64,000 bases of DNA from Methylocystis silviterrae (GTDB lineage: Bacteria > Pseudomonadota > Alphaproteobacteria > Rhizobiales > Beijerinckiaceae): the NCBI RefSeq assembly GCF_013350005.1, contig NZ_JABVWW010000006.1:1-64000 (forward strand), written 5' to 3'. Below the pieces are notes generated by a model. The model saw nothing but the letters and a program-made list of their open reading frames with translations, made no database searches and was not told the DNA's origin. Shown one piece after another: positions 7,949-15,334 of the stretch (position 1 is the first letter of the stretch; each line of letters begins with the position of its first letter). A program made the position numbers and the translations under genes.

Positions 7949-7987
7949 TCCCTTCCGCAATGCGTCCTTCGCGGAAGGGATTATTTT
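7949..7987 (+). terminator. Rho-independent terminator after the 91-residue gene
   Basis: The arms TCCCTTCCGC and GCGGAAGGGA form a perfect 10-bp stem with a 12-nt loop, followed by TTATTTT. It lies between two convergent genes. Confidence 0.8.
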
Positions 7988-8007
7988 ACGCGAAGCGATC
8001 GGCCGAA

Positions 8008-8238
8008 TCAGGCCGCCGCAGTGTTGGCGGCGATGCTCGCGCGCAGTTCTTCGAGCTTGTCGCGCGTAATGCGGAACACGCCACGACCGCCAGAAAGCGC
8101 CTGATAGCCGTCGGGCGCGTTCAGACTGACCCAGTCGAACCAAGCCTGTGCGGAATTTGGCGTCGGCCGCTCGCTGATTTCAACGACGCCGCCGTCAGGC
8201 GCAAAGCGGACATGAAGCATGACGATGTCGGAAGACAT
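8008..8238 (-). CDS. Unrecognised 76-residue protein
   Basis: 76 residues from the ATG at 8238, which has an excellent ribosome site (GAGGAGGGAGAA). The sequence includes MLHVRFAPDGGVVEISERP and FRITRDKLEELRASIAAN. No cofactor motif. It lies 14 bases downstream of the [2Fe-2S] ferredoxin gene and is the last gene of the nifZ-led operon, so it may be a partner of that ferredoxin. Family unknown. Confidence 0.75.
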   Translation of the reverse strand: MSSDIVMLHVRFAPDGGVVEISERPTPNSAQAWFDWVSLNAPDGYQALSGGRGVFRITRDKLEELRASIAANTAAA

Positions 8239-8252
8239 TTCTCCCTCCTCCC

Positions 8253-8561
8253 TTATAAGCCCGACGCGAAGCCGAGCAGCTCGACCTTGACGTTTTCCGT
8301 GCCGAGAATCTTCGCCTGGCACGCCAGGCGGGACTTCGAGCCGATGCCAACGATGGTGTCCAGCCTTTCGTTCTCTTCGCGCGCGATCTTCGAAATCCCT
8401 TTGCGGCCTTCATGCACGTAGATGTGACACGAGCCGCACTGCGCTTTTCCTTCGCACTTGTGATTGATCTCCTCGCCGCTCGACATGATGATCTGCAGCA
8501 AGGTCGCGCCCTCGGCGGCGTCCACCGTCTTTCCGGAGGGCATGATGGTTACGGTCGGCAT
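8253..8561 (-). CDS. Plant-type [2Fe-2S] ferredoxin
   Basis: 102 residues from the ATG at 8561 (AGGAG upstream). The cluster ligands follow the pattern C-X5-C-X2-C in CEGKAQCGSC, with the fourth Cys in SRLACQAKI. It is an electron carrier, probably donating to nitrogenase or to an assembly step. It lies directly after the DegT-like gene in the operon that begins with nifZ at 11015. A second ferredoxin of a related adrenodoxin type is at 45586-45915. Confidence 0.9.
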   Translation of the reverse strand: MPTVTIMPSGKTVDAAEGATLLQIIMSSGEEINHKCEGKAQCGSCHIYVHEGRKGISKIAREENERLDTIVGIGSKSRLACQAKILGTENVKVELLGFASGL

Positions 8562-8590
8562 TTCGATACTCCTGGTTGGCATTTGGACGA

Positions 8591-9802
8591 TTAGTAAATG
8601 GCGGCGCCCGCGCCGACATTGATCGACGCTTCCTTCATCGTCTGCACGATGAATGCGATTTGGCGCTCTTGCAGATGGACGTGGAAAGGCATCGCGACGG
8701 CGCGGTCCGAAACCTTTTCGGCGACGAGAAAGCTGCCGCGACGATAGCCGTAGTCGAAATAGCGCCGTTGCGTATGCAAGGGATTGCTGTAGGCGGCGGC
8801 TTCCACCTTTTCGACGAGCAAATCCTCGACGATCGAGTCCCGGCTGGATTTGCTGAAGCGCGTGCCGAGGTGAACGACGTAAAGGAACCAGTGCACTTCA
8901 TCGACCTCTGGCCCGATGAAGGGATCCTTGATGCCTTCGAAGGATTTGACGTGCTTGAAGTAGTAGTGCTCGATGAGCTTACGCTTCTCGAGGATTTCTT
9001 CGAGCCTTTGCAGCTGCGCCAAGCCCAGCGCCGCGCTCATGTCGCTCATCGCCGCCTGATAGGGCGCGCTGGAGCCCACCACGACCGACGCTCGCTCGCT
9101 CGGTCTATGCGCGCGGAAGCGCCGCATCGCCACCGCGACGTCGATGTCGTCGGTGACCACCATGCCGCCTTCGCCGCAGACCAGCGGCCCCGGCTGCGAG
9201 AAATCGAACACCGAGGCGTCCCCGAACGTGCCGACGAGCGCGCCCTTGTATTTGGAGCCGATTGCTTCGGTGGAGTCTTCGAGCAGCACGAGCCGATGCT
9301 TGGTTGCGATGTCGCGCAGCTCCGCCCATTGCGCCGGATGGCCGTTGGTGTTGCTCGCCACGATCGCGCGCGTTTTGTCGGTGATCAGCGCCTCGATTTT
9401 TCCGGTCGCGATGACGCCGGACCAATAGTCGATGTCGGCGAACACCGGCTTGGCGCCGGCAAGCGCGATTGCATGCACGGTTTCGCGGAAGGAATGCGGC
9501 GAGGCGATCACTTCATCGCCCGGACCGATCTCGTACGCGGCGAGCGCGAGCAGCAGCCCCATCGTGCCGCTTGGGGTCGCCACAGCGTATTTGCGCCCGA
9601 GATAGGCGGCGAAGGCGCCTTCGAAAGCCTCCATCACCGGGCCGCTGGACAAGCGGCTGGAACGCAGCACCGCCTCGACCGCGGCAATGTCGTCGAGCGT
9701 GATGTCGGGGTCGGAAAGGGGGATGAGATCGCCGCCCAAGGCCTCAGCGGGAACCGGCGGCTTCGCTTCGAGTTTATCGTCCACTTGGGCCCGCGCATTC
9801 AT
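8591..9802 (-). CDS. DegT/DnrJ/EryC1/StrS-family protein without the catalytic lysine
   Basis: 403 residues, full length for the PLP fold-type I DegT/StrS family. These enzymes normally transaminate keto-sugars with PLP bound to a Lys in a motif like VFSFHxxKNLTTGEGG. Here the equivalent stretch is VFDFSQPGPLVCGEGG, so the Lys position is Gly (G205). The Asp that pairs with the PLP ring nitrogen (LLEDS, D176) remains. The usual DAAHA is DSTEA. The protein probably cannot form the internal aldimine. The start overlaps the previous stop (ATGA). It sits in a NifA-controlled operon between a small nif protein and a ferredoxin, so a structural or ligand-sensing role is possible. Confidence 0.88.
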   Translation of the reverse strand: MNARAQVDDKLEAKPPVPAEALGGDLIPLSDPDITLDDIAAVEAVLRSSRLSSGPVMEAFEGAFAAYLGRKYAVATPSGTMGLLLALAAYEIGPGDEVIASPHSFRETVHAIALAGAKPVFADIDYWSGVIATGKIEALITDKTRAIVASNTNGHPAQWAELRDIATKHRLVLLEDSTEAIGSKYKGALVGTFGDASVFDFSQPGPLVCGEGGMVVTDDIDVAVAMRRFRAHRPSERASVVVGSSAPYQAAMSDMSAALGLAQLQRLEEILEKRKLIEHYYFKHVKSFEGIKDPFIGPEVDEVHWFLYVVHLGTRFSKSSRDSIVEDLLVEKVEAAAYSNPLHTQRRYFDYGYRRGSFLVAEKVSDRAVAMPFHVHLQERQIAFIVQTMKEASINVGAGAAIY

Positions 9803-10062
9803 CGCAAACTCCCCCGAAAGGCGACGATAACGCCGGTGGCGCGCGCCGGATCGTCGGTAACCGTCACGCAGTGATCGGCGCCGTCGAGCAAATGCACGTC
9901 GCAGGACGTGAAGCTGCGGAAGGGCGTTTCGATCACGTCCGACACGTCGCAGCGCGTCCAGGAGAGATGAGAAAATTTGGCGCGCAGCTCCGACAGCGCC
10001 GGCGTTGCTTCGGCCCCGAGCAGTCTTTCGATCTCCGTCAATTCCACATCGCTGATCGCCAT
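9799..10062 (-). CDS. Small nif-associated protein (DUF6129-like, tentative)
   Basis: 87 residues. The pattern LTEIERLLGAEATPALSELR, then RCDVSDVIETPFRSF, then VHLLDGADHCVTVTDDPARATGVIVAF resembles a short protein family often found beside nif genes, which I recall as DUF6129; I could not check this. There are two or three Cys residues but no cluster motif. It overlaps the DegT-like start by four bases and follows the DUF3024 gene by 25 bases, so it belongs to the nifZ operon. Confidence 0.7.
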   Translation of the reverse strand: MAISDVELTEIERLLGAEATPALSELRAKFSHLSWTRCDVSDVIETPFRSFTSCDVHLLDGADHCVTVTDDPARATGVIVAFRGSLR

Positions 10063-10087
10063 GATCTATCCTCTGTCGAGATCGAAC

Positions 10088-10453
10088 TCACTGCCAGAAG
10101 CGCCGCTCGGCGTCTTCCTTGAGATGGTCGAGCAACTCCGCAAGACGTGGAAACTCGCTGTCCAGCTCCCACACGCCGATTGCATGGTCCTTGCGAAGAA
10201 GGCGCCAATTGCCTTTGCGTTCGTCGAAGAGCACCAAGGCGATGTCGATGACGCCGCCGTCCGGATCGACGTTCCGCGAACAACACGGGCTCTGAATGCG
10301 ATAGCCGTTCGCAGTTTTCGTCACGACTGGCGTGACATAGCGGTAGCGACGCCGTTGTTCCAAGGCGCGCACGATGCGCTTGTAGTCGAATTCATTCGGC
10401 TGAGCCGATGCGGCGCCACCGAGTGTCGTGACCGTCGATCGCATGCTCGCCAT
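10088..10453 (-). CDS. DUF3024 family protein
   Basis: 121 residues from the ATG at 10453, chosen for the AGAGGAG ribosome site and its position 8 bases after the preceding stop. Family hallmarks are RRRYRYVTP, GYRIQSPCCSRNVDPDGG, the central VDIAL-like strand (IDIALVLF), and RRFWQ at the C-terminus. The adjacent cysteines CCSRN could bind metal, but this is not established. Biochemical role unknown. Placed between the second nifZ-like gene and the DUF6129-like gene in one operon. Confidence 0.8.
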   Translation of the reverse strand: MASMRSTVTTLGGAASAQPNEFDYKRIVRALEQRRRYRYVTPVVTKTANGYRIQSPCCSRNVDPDGGVIDIALVLFDERKGNWRLLRKDHAIGVWELDSEFPRLAELLDHLKEDAERRFWQ

Positions 10454-10461
10454 CGCTCCTC

Positions 10462-10701
10462 TTACAAGGGCGCGATCTCTTCCTCGAGACAACCGACGAC
10501 ACGGCCGTCGGGAAATTCAACGAGATAGATCGGCGTATTCGTATCAGTATGCGATCCGACCTGCACGATTTCGCCCAAACCGCCGTTGGCGACGAGCAGC
10601 GCCTCCGGTTTCTCGTCGGGATAACTCCCATCATTGACCAGATCGACGAGCGTCTTCACTCGCTGACCCCATTGATATTTCGGCATTCGTGGTTCGAACA
10701 C
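10462..10701 (-). CDS. nifZ: NifZ-family protein 2
   Basis: 79 residues from the GTG at 10701, which is 8 bases after GAGGAG. Other GTG or TTG starts at 10707 and 10716 overlap that site. The conserved signature runs PKYQWGQRVKTLVDL ... NDGSYPD, GGLGEIVQVGSHTD, IYLVEFPDGRVVGCLEEEI. NifZ helps pair [4Fe-4S] units into the P-cluster of NifDK. It is the second of two tandem nifZ-type genes. The two are only about 25-30 percent alike by eye, so this is an old paralogy rather than a recent copy. Confidence 0.85.
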   Translation of the reverse strand: MFEPRMPKYQWGQRVKTLVDLVNDGSYPDEKPEALLVANGGLGEIVQVGSHTDTNTPIYLVEFPDGRVVGCLEEEIAPL

Positions 10702-10712
10702 GTTCACACTCC

Positions 10713-11015
10713 TCAAGGCAGCGGGAGATCGACGTCATCGCGCGGATTAGCCGACTCGAGTTCCTTGCGCTTCATGCCGACGCGATTGCCGCTTTCGGTG
10801 AACTCAATCCCGTAGATATAGAATTGTTGGAGAAAGGTGCCGATGCTCACGACGTAGCCTTCCTCGCCTTTCTTGGCGAGAACCTCGCCGATCTCCTTAC
10901 CGGCGTATGTCCCGTCGTTGCGGATCGTGCGCTTCGCCTTCACTTTCTCGCCGAAGGAAAAGACGGGCGGCGCAGTCAGTTCACAAACTTCACTGTCGCG
11001 AACGATGTTGCTCAT
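10713..11015 (-). CDS. nifZ: NifZ-family protein 1
   Basis: 100 residues, full length for NifZ. Typical segments are FGEKVKAKRTIRNDGTYAGKE, KKGEEGYVVSIGTFLQQFYIY and GIEFTESGNRVGMKRKELE; the GTFLQ motif is diagnostic. NifZ acts with NifH in P-cluster maturation. It is the first gene of a minus-strand operon running to 8008. A 15/16 sigma-54 promoter and two NifA-type sites lie upstream. Confidence 0.92.
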   Translation of the reverse strand: MSNIVRDSEVCELTAPPVFSFGEKVKAKRTIRNDGTYAGKEIGEVLAKKGEEGYVVSIGTFLQQFYIYGIEFTESGNRVGMKRKELESANPRDDVDLPLP

Positions 11016-11155
11016 CGCTGTCTTCTTCCGTGGTGTCGGCCTGCAGTTGCACGCTGCTCAAGCCGCCGGGAATCGTCTCGTCATCGACCTGAGTCGGCGC
11101 CGTCGAACTGCGTTACGGAACCGCAAAGCCGCATTTGTCGCTTCGCCGGACAAGA

Positions 11156-11171
11156 GGCAACATGCGTGCCA
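11156..11171 (-). promoter_or_regulatory. Sigma-54 promoter of the nifZ operon
   Basis: The minus strand reads TGGCACGCATGTTGCC, 15 of 16 positions. It is ~140 bases before the nifZ start, with two TGT-N10-ACA sites about 50 and 90 bp upstream. This gives the 407-base gap between nifZ and the SIR2-like gene a clear regulatory content. Confidence 0.9.
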
Positions 11172-11213
11172 CGCTGTAGTGTGAAGAGGCCAACCGAAAA
11201 GGGGCTGCAGGCC

Positions 11214-11229
11214 TGTACCTTTGCCGACA
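11214..11229. promoter_or_regulatory. NifA-type site, proximal, nifZ operon
   Basis: TGTACCTTTGCCGACA fits TGT-N10-ACA. About 50 bp upstream of the -24 element. Confidence 0.7.
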
Positions 11230-11255
11230 AGCGAGACATGGCAGTCAAGAATGAA

Positions 11256-11271
11256 TGTAAAAAATGCAACA
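11256..11271. promoter_or_regulatory. NifA-type site, distal, nifZ operon
   Basis: TGTAAAAAATGCAACA fits TGT-N10-ACA. About 90 bp upstream of the -24 element and 42 bp from the proximal site (four helical turns). Confidence 0.75.
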
Positions 11272-11422
11272 TCGGTCGAAATTTGTTTGGCTACGCTTCT
11301 GCGTTGAAGGCGCGACGGCAGTTTCGGCCATGCATCTTACGCCGGCGCGCGCGCGAAATCACCTAGCGCTTTGGCAGGCTCGCCCGCCGCCGCGCCAAGC
11401 GTGAGAATAAGGTAACGATCCC

Positions 11423-12286
11423 TTAGCGGATCAGGATCTCGCAAGCACGATCGATGGGCAGCGCGATCGGTATGATTCCCTGGATCGTGAGGAACTTCAG
11501 CTCGTTTTTCGTCAACACGGCCGGATCGACGATGGCGTGATGCGTCGTCGTCGAGCGCTTCATGATCTGCCGGGCGTACGTGCGCAACAATTGATCGTGG
11601 AAGCGACAACCGACAAACAGGAAACTGCGCTCAGACCGGCGATTCTTTACCGCCTCCGGCAAGGGCGTCTGAATGTCGATCTCTGTTAGCACCTCGACGT
11701 AATCCGCATCGGAGATCAGAAAATTCTTGGCGGGCGCAATGCTGCCGTGTGGCTTGTAGAGGACGGTCTTCCAGGCGTCGGCTTTTTCCTTGGTGGTTTC
11801 CGTTCCGTCCGCTTCGTAGAACCGGTACCAGCGGTCCTCGCCGATGCCGGCGCGGGTGATGCCCTGAATCTCGCCCCAGTCGCTACGGCCTTCGAGCGCC
11901 GAACGCATCGTCGCGTCGTACCAGCTGTCAACGATCATCGGCAGCTGCAGCGACGCAAGGTAGACGTGCAGCGGCGTCGGCGCGATGCTGTCGTTGAACG
12001 CCTGCGACATCAATGTCGAGACGGTCGAACGATGCTTCATGTTCTCGATGTGCTGCGCGCTTGCCCAGGCGTTGCCCTTGGCGCGCTTTGGCAGCGCCAC
12101 TTTGGTCCCGAAAAATGCGGCGAGCGCCTCGGGCGTCATCGGCACCTCGGTTGGCGAGAGCTGCGTCAACCCAGGACCGATATAGGGGATAACGGTCCCC
12201 GTCTTCAGCTCAGCGGCGATTTTGGCGAGCGCTTCCTCGGCCTTCTCGCCTTCAAGGAGGACATAGCTGTCAAATGGCGCGTTCAT
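11423..12286 (-). CDS. SIR2-like NAD-binding family protein
   Basis: 287 residues from the ATG at 12286, with GGGGAG upstream. SIR2-type signs are VIPYIGPGLTQL in place of the usual GAGxS loop, YKPHGSI with the His expected as catalytic base, and FLISDADYVEV. The altered first loop leaves NAD hydrolase or deacylase activity open. The C-terminal half (FLFVGCRFHDQLLRTYARQI) fits the SIR2_2 type. It lies 4 bases after nifT and ends the iscA-nfu-nifS-nifT operon. A role in nitrogenase regulation is conceivable but unproven. Confidence 0.75.
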   Translation of the reverse strand: MNAPFDSYVLLEGEKAEEALAKIAAELKTGTVIPYIGPGLTQLSPTEVPMTPEALAAFFGTKVALPKRAKGNAWASAQHIENMKHRSTVSTLMSQAFNDSIAPTPLHVYLASLQLPMIVDSWYDATMRSALEGRSDWGEIQGITRAGIGEDRWYRFYEADGTETTKEKADAWKTVLYKPHGSIAPAKNFLISDADYVEVLTEIDIQTPLPEAVKNRRSERSFLFVGCRFHDQLLRTYARQIMKRSTTTHHAIVDPAVLTKNELKFLTIQGIIPIALPIDRACEILIR

Positions 12287-12290
12287 CGCT

Positions 12291-12506
12291 TCACTCCCCT
12301 TCGCCGCGCTTGCGCGCATTGACCGTTATCGGAAGCGAAGTGCCGGCCGCCATTTCGGGAAGATCGAGAATCCAGCCGTTGGCGATCTTGATCCAGCCGC
12401 CCCACAGACTCTCGTGCTCGGTTTCGACGATCGGCTCTTCCAGGTCTTTTTTGGGGACGTAGATCGACAAGCCGGTCTCTGGCGAACGACGGATCATGAT
12501 CTTCAT
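12291..12506 (-). CDS. nifT: NifT/FixU family protein
   Basis: 71 residues, with AAAGGAG before the ATG. The family pattern MKIMIRR, LSIYVPKKDLEEPIV, LWGGWIKIANGWILDLP is complete. NifT is a small nif-operon protein of unclear, non-essential function in the nitrogenase maturation group. It follows nifS by 36 bases and precedes the SIR2-like gene. Confidence 0.93.
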   Translation of the reverse strand: MKIMIRRSPETGLSIYVPKKDLEEPIVETEHESLWGGWIKIANGWILDLPEMAAGTSLPITVNARKRGEGE

Positions 12507-12542
12507 TACATCGACTCCTTTGGCGCGGTCATCGCGCCCGCG

Positions 12543-13730
12543 CTAGTTCGAGAGCAGCTGCGCTTCCGTATGGCGCGAGGCCCGCGCGATTTCCCTTAAC
12601 TTGGCGACGATGCCGGGCAGCGTCTCCAGCACATCGTCGATCTCTTCGATTGTGTTTTCTCGCGACAGGGAGAAGCGTATCGCGCCATGCAAGGCCTCCT
12701 CCGGCACGTTCATCGCGCGCAGCACATGCGAAGGCTCGGTCGATCCCGCTGTGCAGGCCGAGCCGGTTGAGGCGGCGATGCCGGCACGATCCAAATGGGT
12801 CAATATCGCTTCGCCCTCTATGTCGGAAAAGGCGATATTGGACGTGTTGACGAGCCGATTGTCGACGTCGCCGGAAATCTGACACTGCTCGATCCGCTGC
12901 GTCACGCCGGCCTCGAGCCTGTCACGCAAGGCCGCGATATGGACGGCGTCTTCTTGCAGGCGCAATCGCGCCAATTCGGCGGCGGCGCCCAGTCCAACGA
13001 TCCCCGGCGTATTCTCCGTCCCGCCGCGGCGCGCCCGTTCCTGGTGGCCGCCGCGAAGGAACGGAGCGAATTTCGTTCCCTTACGCACATAAAGCGCGCC
13101 AATTCCCTTCGGGCCATGCAGCTTATGCCCGGACAGCGAAAGGAAATCGATCTGCGTCGTTTTCAGATCGATCGGAATCTTGCCGACCGCCTGCACAGCG
13201 TCGGTATGAAACAAAGCGCCTGCCTCATGCGCGAGACGCGCCAGCTCTTCGACGGGAAACAGCGTGCCGGTTTCGTTGTTCGCCCACATCGCCGAGACAA
13301 TCGCCGTCTTCGGCCCCAGCGCTGCGCGAAGGGCGTCGAGATCGATGCGCCCGCGCGCGTCGACGCCAATGAGATGCACGGTGACGCCGCGAGTCTTTTG
13401 CAGATGTTCGACGAGCGACAGGATCGCCGGATGCTCGACGGCGGTGGTCACGATCTCGTCGCGACCCTCGCGCGCCGCGAGCCCGGCCAAGATCGCCGCA
13501 TTGTCCGATTCCGTACCGCCTGAGGTGAACACGATCTCGTGATCATGCGCCGCGCCGAGCAGCGCCTGTACGCTGCGCCGCGCCTCCCGGACCGCGCCCG
13601 AGACCTCGACGCCGAAGCCGTGTGATGACGAGGCGTTGCCGAATTCCTCGCTGAAAAACGGCATCATCTTCGCCACGACCTCGGGGTCGGTGCGCGTCGT
13701 CGCGTTATTGTCGAGATAGACGCGCCGCAT
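12543..13730 (-). CDS. nifS: NifS cysteine desulfurase
   Basis: 395 residues from the ATG at 13730 (a GTG six bases earlier is possible). It is a PLP enzyme that takes sulfur from cysteine for Fe-S assembly. It opens with YLDNNATTRTDPEV. PLP-Lys is in SLSGHKLHGPKG, and the persulfide Cys is in STGSACTAGSTEPSH; both catalytic residues are intact, unlike the two PLP-type pseudo-enzymes in this window. It follows the nfu-type scaffold by 12 bases. It probably supplies sulfur to the Nfu/IscA proteins and, through SufE, to SufBCD. Confidence 0.96.
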   Translation of the reverse strand: MRRVYLDNNATTRTDPEVVAKMMPFFSEEFGNASSSHGFGVEVSGAVREARRSVQALLGAAHDHEIVFTSGGTESDNAAILAGLAAREGRDEIVTTAVEHPAILSLVEHLQKTRGVTVHLIGVDARGRIDLDALRAALGPKTAIVSAMWANNETGTLFPVEELARLAHEAGALFHTDAVQAVGKIPIDLKTTQIDFLSLSGHKLHGPKGIGALYVRKGTKFAPFLRGGHQERARRGGTENTPGIVGLGAAAELARLRLQEDAVHIAALRDRLEAGVTQRIEQCQISGDVDNRLVNTSNIAFSDIEGEAILTHLDRAGIAASTGSACTAGSTEPSHVLRAMNVPEEALHGAIRFSLSRENTIEEIDDVLETLPGIVAKLREIARASRHTEAQLLSN

Positions 13731-13742
13731 CGACACTCTCGC

Positions 13743-14042
13743 TCAAAGACGCGCCGCAGCACCCGGCACAGGCACGAGCCGCACGAATTCGCCGAGCTCT
13801 TCGATCAGCTTGGCCTGGATGCCCTCGAGCGTGGCGCTGCTCAACTTGCAGAGCACGCAGGCGCCCGTCAGTCGCACCATGATCTTGTTGCCGCAGATCT
13901 CGATGAGCTCACAATCGCCGCCGTCGCGGCGCAGATTGGGACGAATCTCGTCGATGACGGCGCGAATGACCTGCTCGCGCTCCGGCGACGGAGCCGTTTC
14001 GATCTGGCCAGCTTCTTCGTTCTTCTGATTTTCGTGCAACAT
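13743..14042 (-). CDS. NifU C-terminal-type (Nfu) Fe-S scaffold
   Basis: 99 residues from the ATG at 14042, with GGAGGACGAAGC upstream. Only the NifU C-terminal (Nfu) domain is present: VIDEIRPNLRRDGGDCELIEI, then the cluster-binding C-X2-C in LTGACVLCKLSSATLEGIQ. The N-terminal scaffold and central [2Fe-2S] domains of classical NifU are absent here and elsewhere in the window. It carries a transient [4Fe-4S] cluster for delivery to nitrogenase proteins. Operon order: iscA, nfu, nifS, nifT, SIR2-like. Confidence 0.92.
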   Translation of the reverse strand: MLHENQKNEEAGQIETAPSPEREQVIRAVIDEIRPNLRRDGGDCELIEICGNKIMVRLTGACVLCKLSSATLEGIQAKLIEELGEFVRLVPVPGAAARL

Positions 14043-14106
14043 CGCTTCGTCCTCCGCAACGCAGTCCCGCGGACGCGCCCTCATGAATTGTGAAGTCGGG
14101 CCGAAA

Positions 14107-14427
14107 TTATCCGAACGACTTACCGCAGGAGCAGCTCGATTGCGCGTTCGGATTGTCGAAGGTGAAACCCGAGCCTTGCACCGCGACGACATAGTCGATG
14201 GTCGTGCCCGTCAGGAGTTCGTGGCTGGTGTTGTCAATGAACACCTTGACCCCGCTGCGCTCAATCACCGTGTCGTCGGGACTGGCTTCGCGCACGAGGC
14301 CCATTTTGTATTGATAGCCAGCGCAGCCGCCGGCCTCCACCATGATCCTCAGCCCATCGACGGGATCGGCGGCGCTGGAAATGGCCGTCTGCACTGCATT
14401 TAGGGCGCTGTCGGTCAGGTTGATCAT
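14107..14427 (-). CDS. iscA: IscA/HesB-type Fe-S carrier (nif operon)
   Basis: 106 residues from the ATG at 14427 (GGAAGAG upstream). The three conserved cysteines are present: one in AGGCAGYQY and the C-X-C in SSCSCGKSFG. A-type carriers bind and pass on Fe-S clusters. It is first in the operon with nfu, nifS and nifT, 64 bases before nfu. The sigma-54 promoter is 40 bases upstream. Confidence 0.92.
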   Translation of the reverse strand: MINLTDSALNAVQTAISSAADPVDGLRIMVEAGGCAGYQYKMGLVREASPDDTVIERSGVKVFIDNTSHELLTGTTIDYVVAVQGSGFTFDNPNAQSSCSCGKSFG

Positions 14428-14466
14428 GTCGCTCTTCCAGTATCCAAATGCGGCTGCCTCAACCAA

Positions 14467-14482
14467 AGCAATTCATGTGCCG
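14467..14482 (-). promoter_or_regulatory. Sigma-54 promoter of the iscA-nfu-nifS-nifT operon
   Basis: The minus strand reads CGGCACATGAATTGCT, 14 of 16 positions with GG and GC at correct spacing. It is 40 bases before the start codon. Confidence 0.75.
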
Positions 14483-14532
14483 CGACAATCGCGCACTAAA
14501 CGGGCCGCGAGCCCCGGAATATCGGGTGGTTT

Positions 14533-14548
14533 TGTCATGTTTCGCACA
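14533..14548. promoter_or_regulatory. NifA-type site for the iscA-nifS operon
   Basis: TGTCATGTTTCGCACA fits TGT-N10-ACA. About 60 bp upstream of the -24 element at 14482. Confidence 0.75.
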
Positions 14549-14693
14549 TTGCCCACCGCTCCGTGTCGCTTCCGTCGCGCCGATCGCCTCTTCGACGCTT
14601 CGAAACTGCGGCGAAGTTTTTGCATGAGGCGTGCCGTAACGAAGGATCCCCCGCGCGGATGCTGCGTAAGGATTGCAAAGCGGAGAACTGTCG

Positions 14694-15284
14694 ATGACTC
14701 AAATTGAGAAGACTGCCCTTGCTCGGCTGGATCGGGAGGGCCGCCTGCTCAACGCAGTGCTTAAGGGGCCGACCGGCAAGCCGGGGCGCTTCGGTTTTCG
14801 GGGCGACATCGCGCTCAAATTTCAGGAGCAGGTCGCCGACGAAAAGCGCCCGCCGGATTTTTCCATCGAGCAGGTGCTGACCTTCGCGAACGAAGGCGAA
14901 GCGACGATCCCGATCCTCGCCGGCTATCTGCATAATTTCGCCTACCTCGAAACGGCCCACGAAGTGATCGGCGATCTCCTCTCGCCGACTGGCGCCTATT
15001 TCATGTTCTGCAACAATATCGATCTGCTCGCGAAATTCCGCGTCAAGCTCGGCGAGATCACCTACAACGTGCTGCCCTGCGACGAGTCGACGGTGTGGAA
15101 GGAGATGATGGATCTCGCCATGGTCGACAAGAATGACATCAAGAAGCTCGACACCGGCGGCAAGCTCGACGTTCTTCTCGACACCGCGCTGAAGTTCAAC
15201 GACGCTTACGAAATCATCGCATATCAGCAGGGCGTCGAGCGTATGGAGCCGGTCAAAAACCGCAACGAAAACCGGCCGGTTTGA
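14694..15284 (+). CDS. Unrecognised 196-residue protein
   Basis: 196 residues from the ATG at 14694 (AAGCGGAG upstream). It looks soluble, with a mixed alpha/beta composition. Noticeable segments are GRFGFRGDIALKFQEQVAD, TIPILAGYLHNFAYLETAHEVIGDLL and LGEITYNVLPCDESTVWKEMMDLA. Two Cys residues are not arranged as a metal site. It is divergent from the iscA-nifS operon, so the UAS at 14533 could also act on it, but no sigma-54 promoter was found on this strand. Function unknown. Confidence 0.75.
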   Translation: MTQIEKTALARLDREGRLLNAVLKGPTGKPGRFGFRGDIALKFQEQVADEKRPPDFSIEQVLTFANEGEATIPILAGYLHNFAYLETAHEVIGDLLSPTGAYFMFCNNIDLLAKFRVKLGEITYNVLPCDESTVWKEMMDLAMVDKNDIKKLDTGGKLDVLLDTALKFNDAYEIIAYQQGVERMEPVKNRNENRPV

Positions 15285-15301
15285 CGCGCTCGCACCATGG
15301 A

Positions 15302-15334
15302 CCCGGGGGTCGGCGGTTGAAGCCGGCCCCGGGC
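15302..15334 (+). terminator. Terminator-like hairpin after the 196-residue gene
   Basis: CCCGGGGGTCGGC pairs with GCCGGCCCCGGG around a short loop, with a one-base bulge. It is strong and GC-rich but not followed by a U-run. A second hairpin (ACCTTTCC/GGAAAGGT) at 15493-15515 lies just below the Rieske 3 stop. Confidence 0.45.

Noticed and set aside
7451-8143. N-terminal extension of the Rieske 2 frame
   Set aside because: It runs opposite the 91-residue gene and a terminator, has no similarity to the other Rieske proteins, and a good Rieske start is at 7450.
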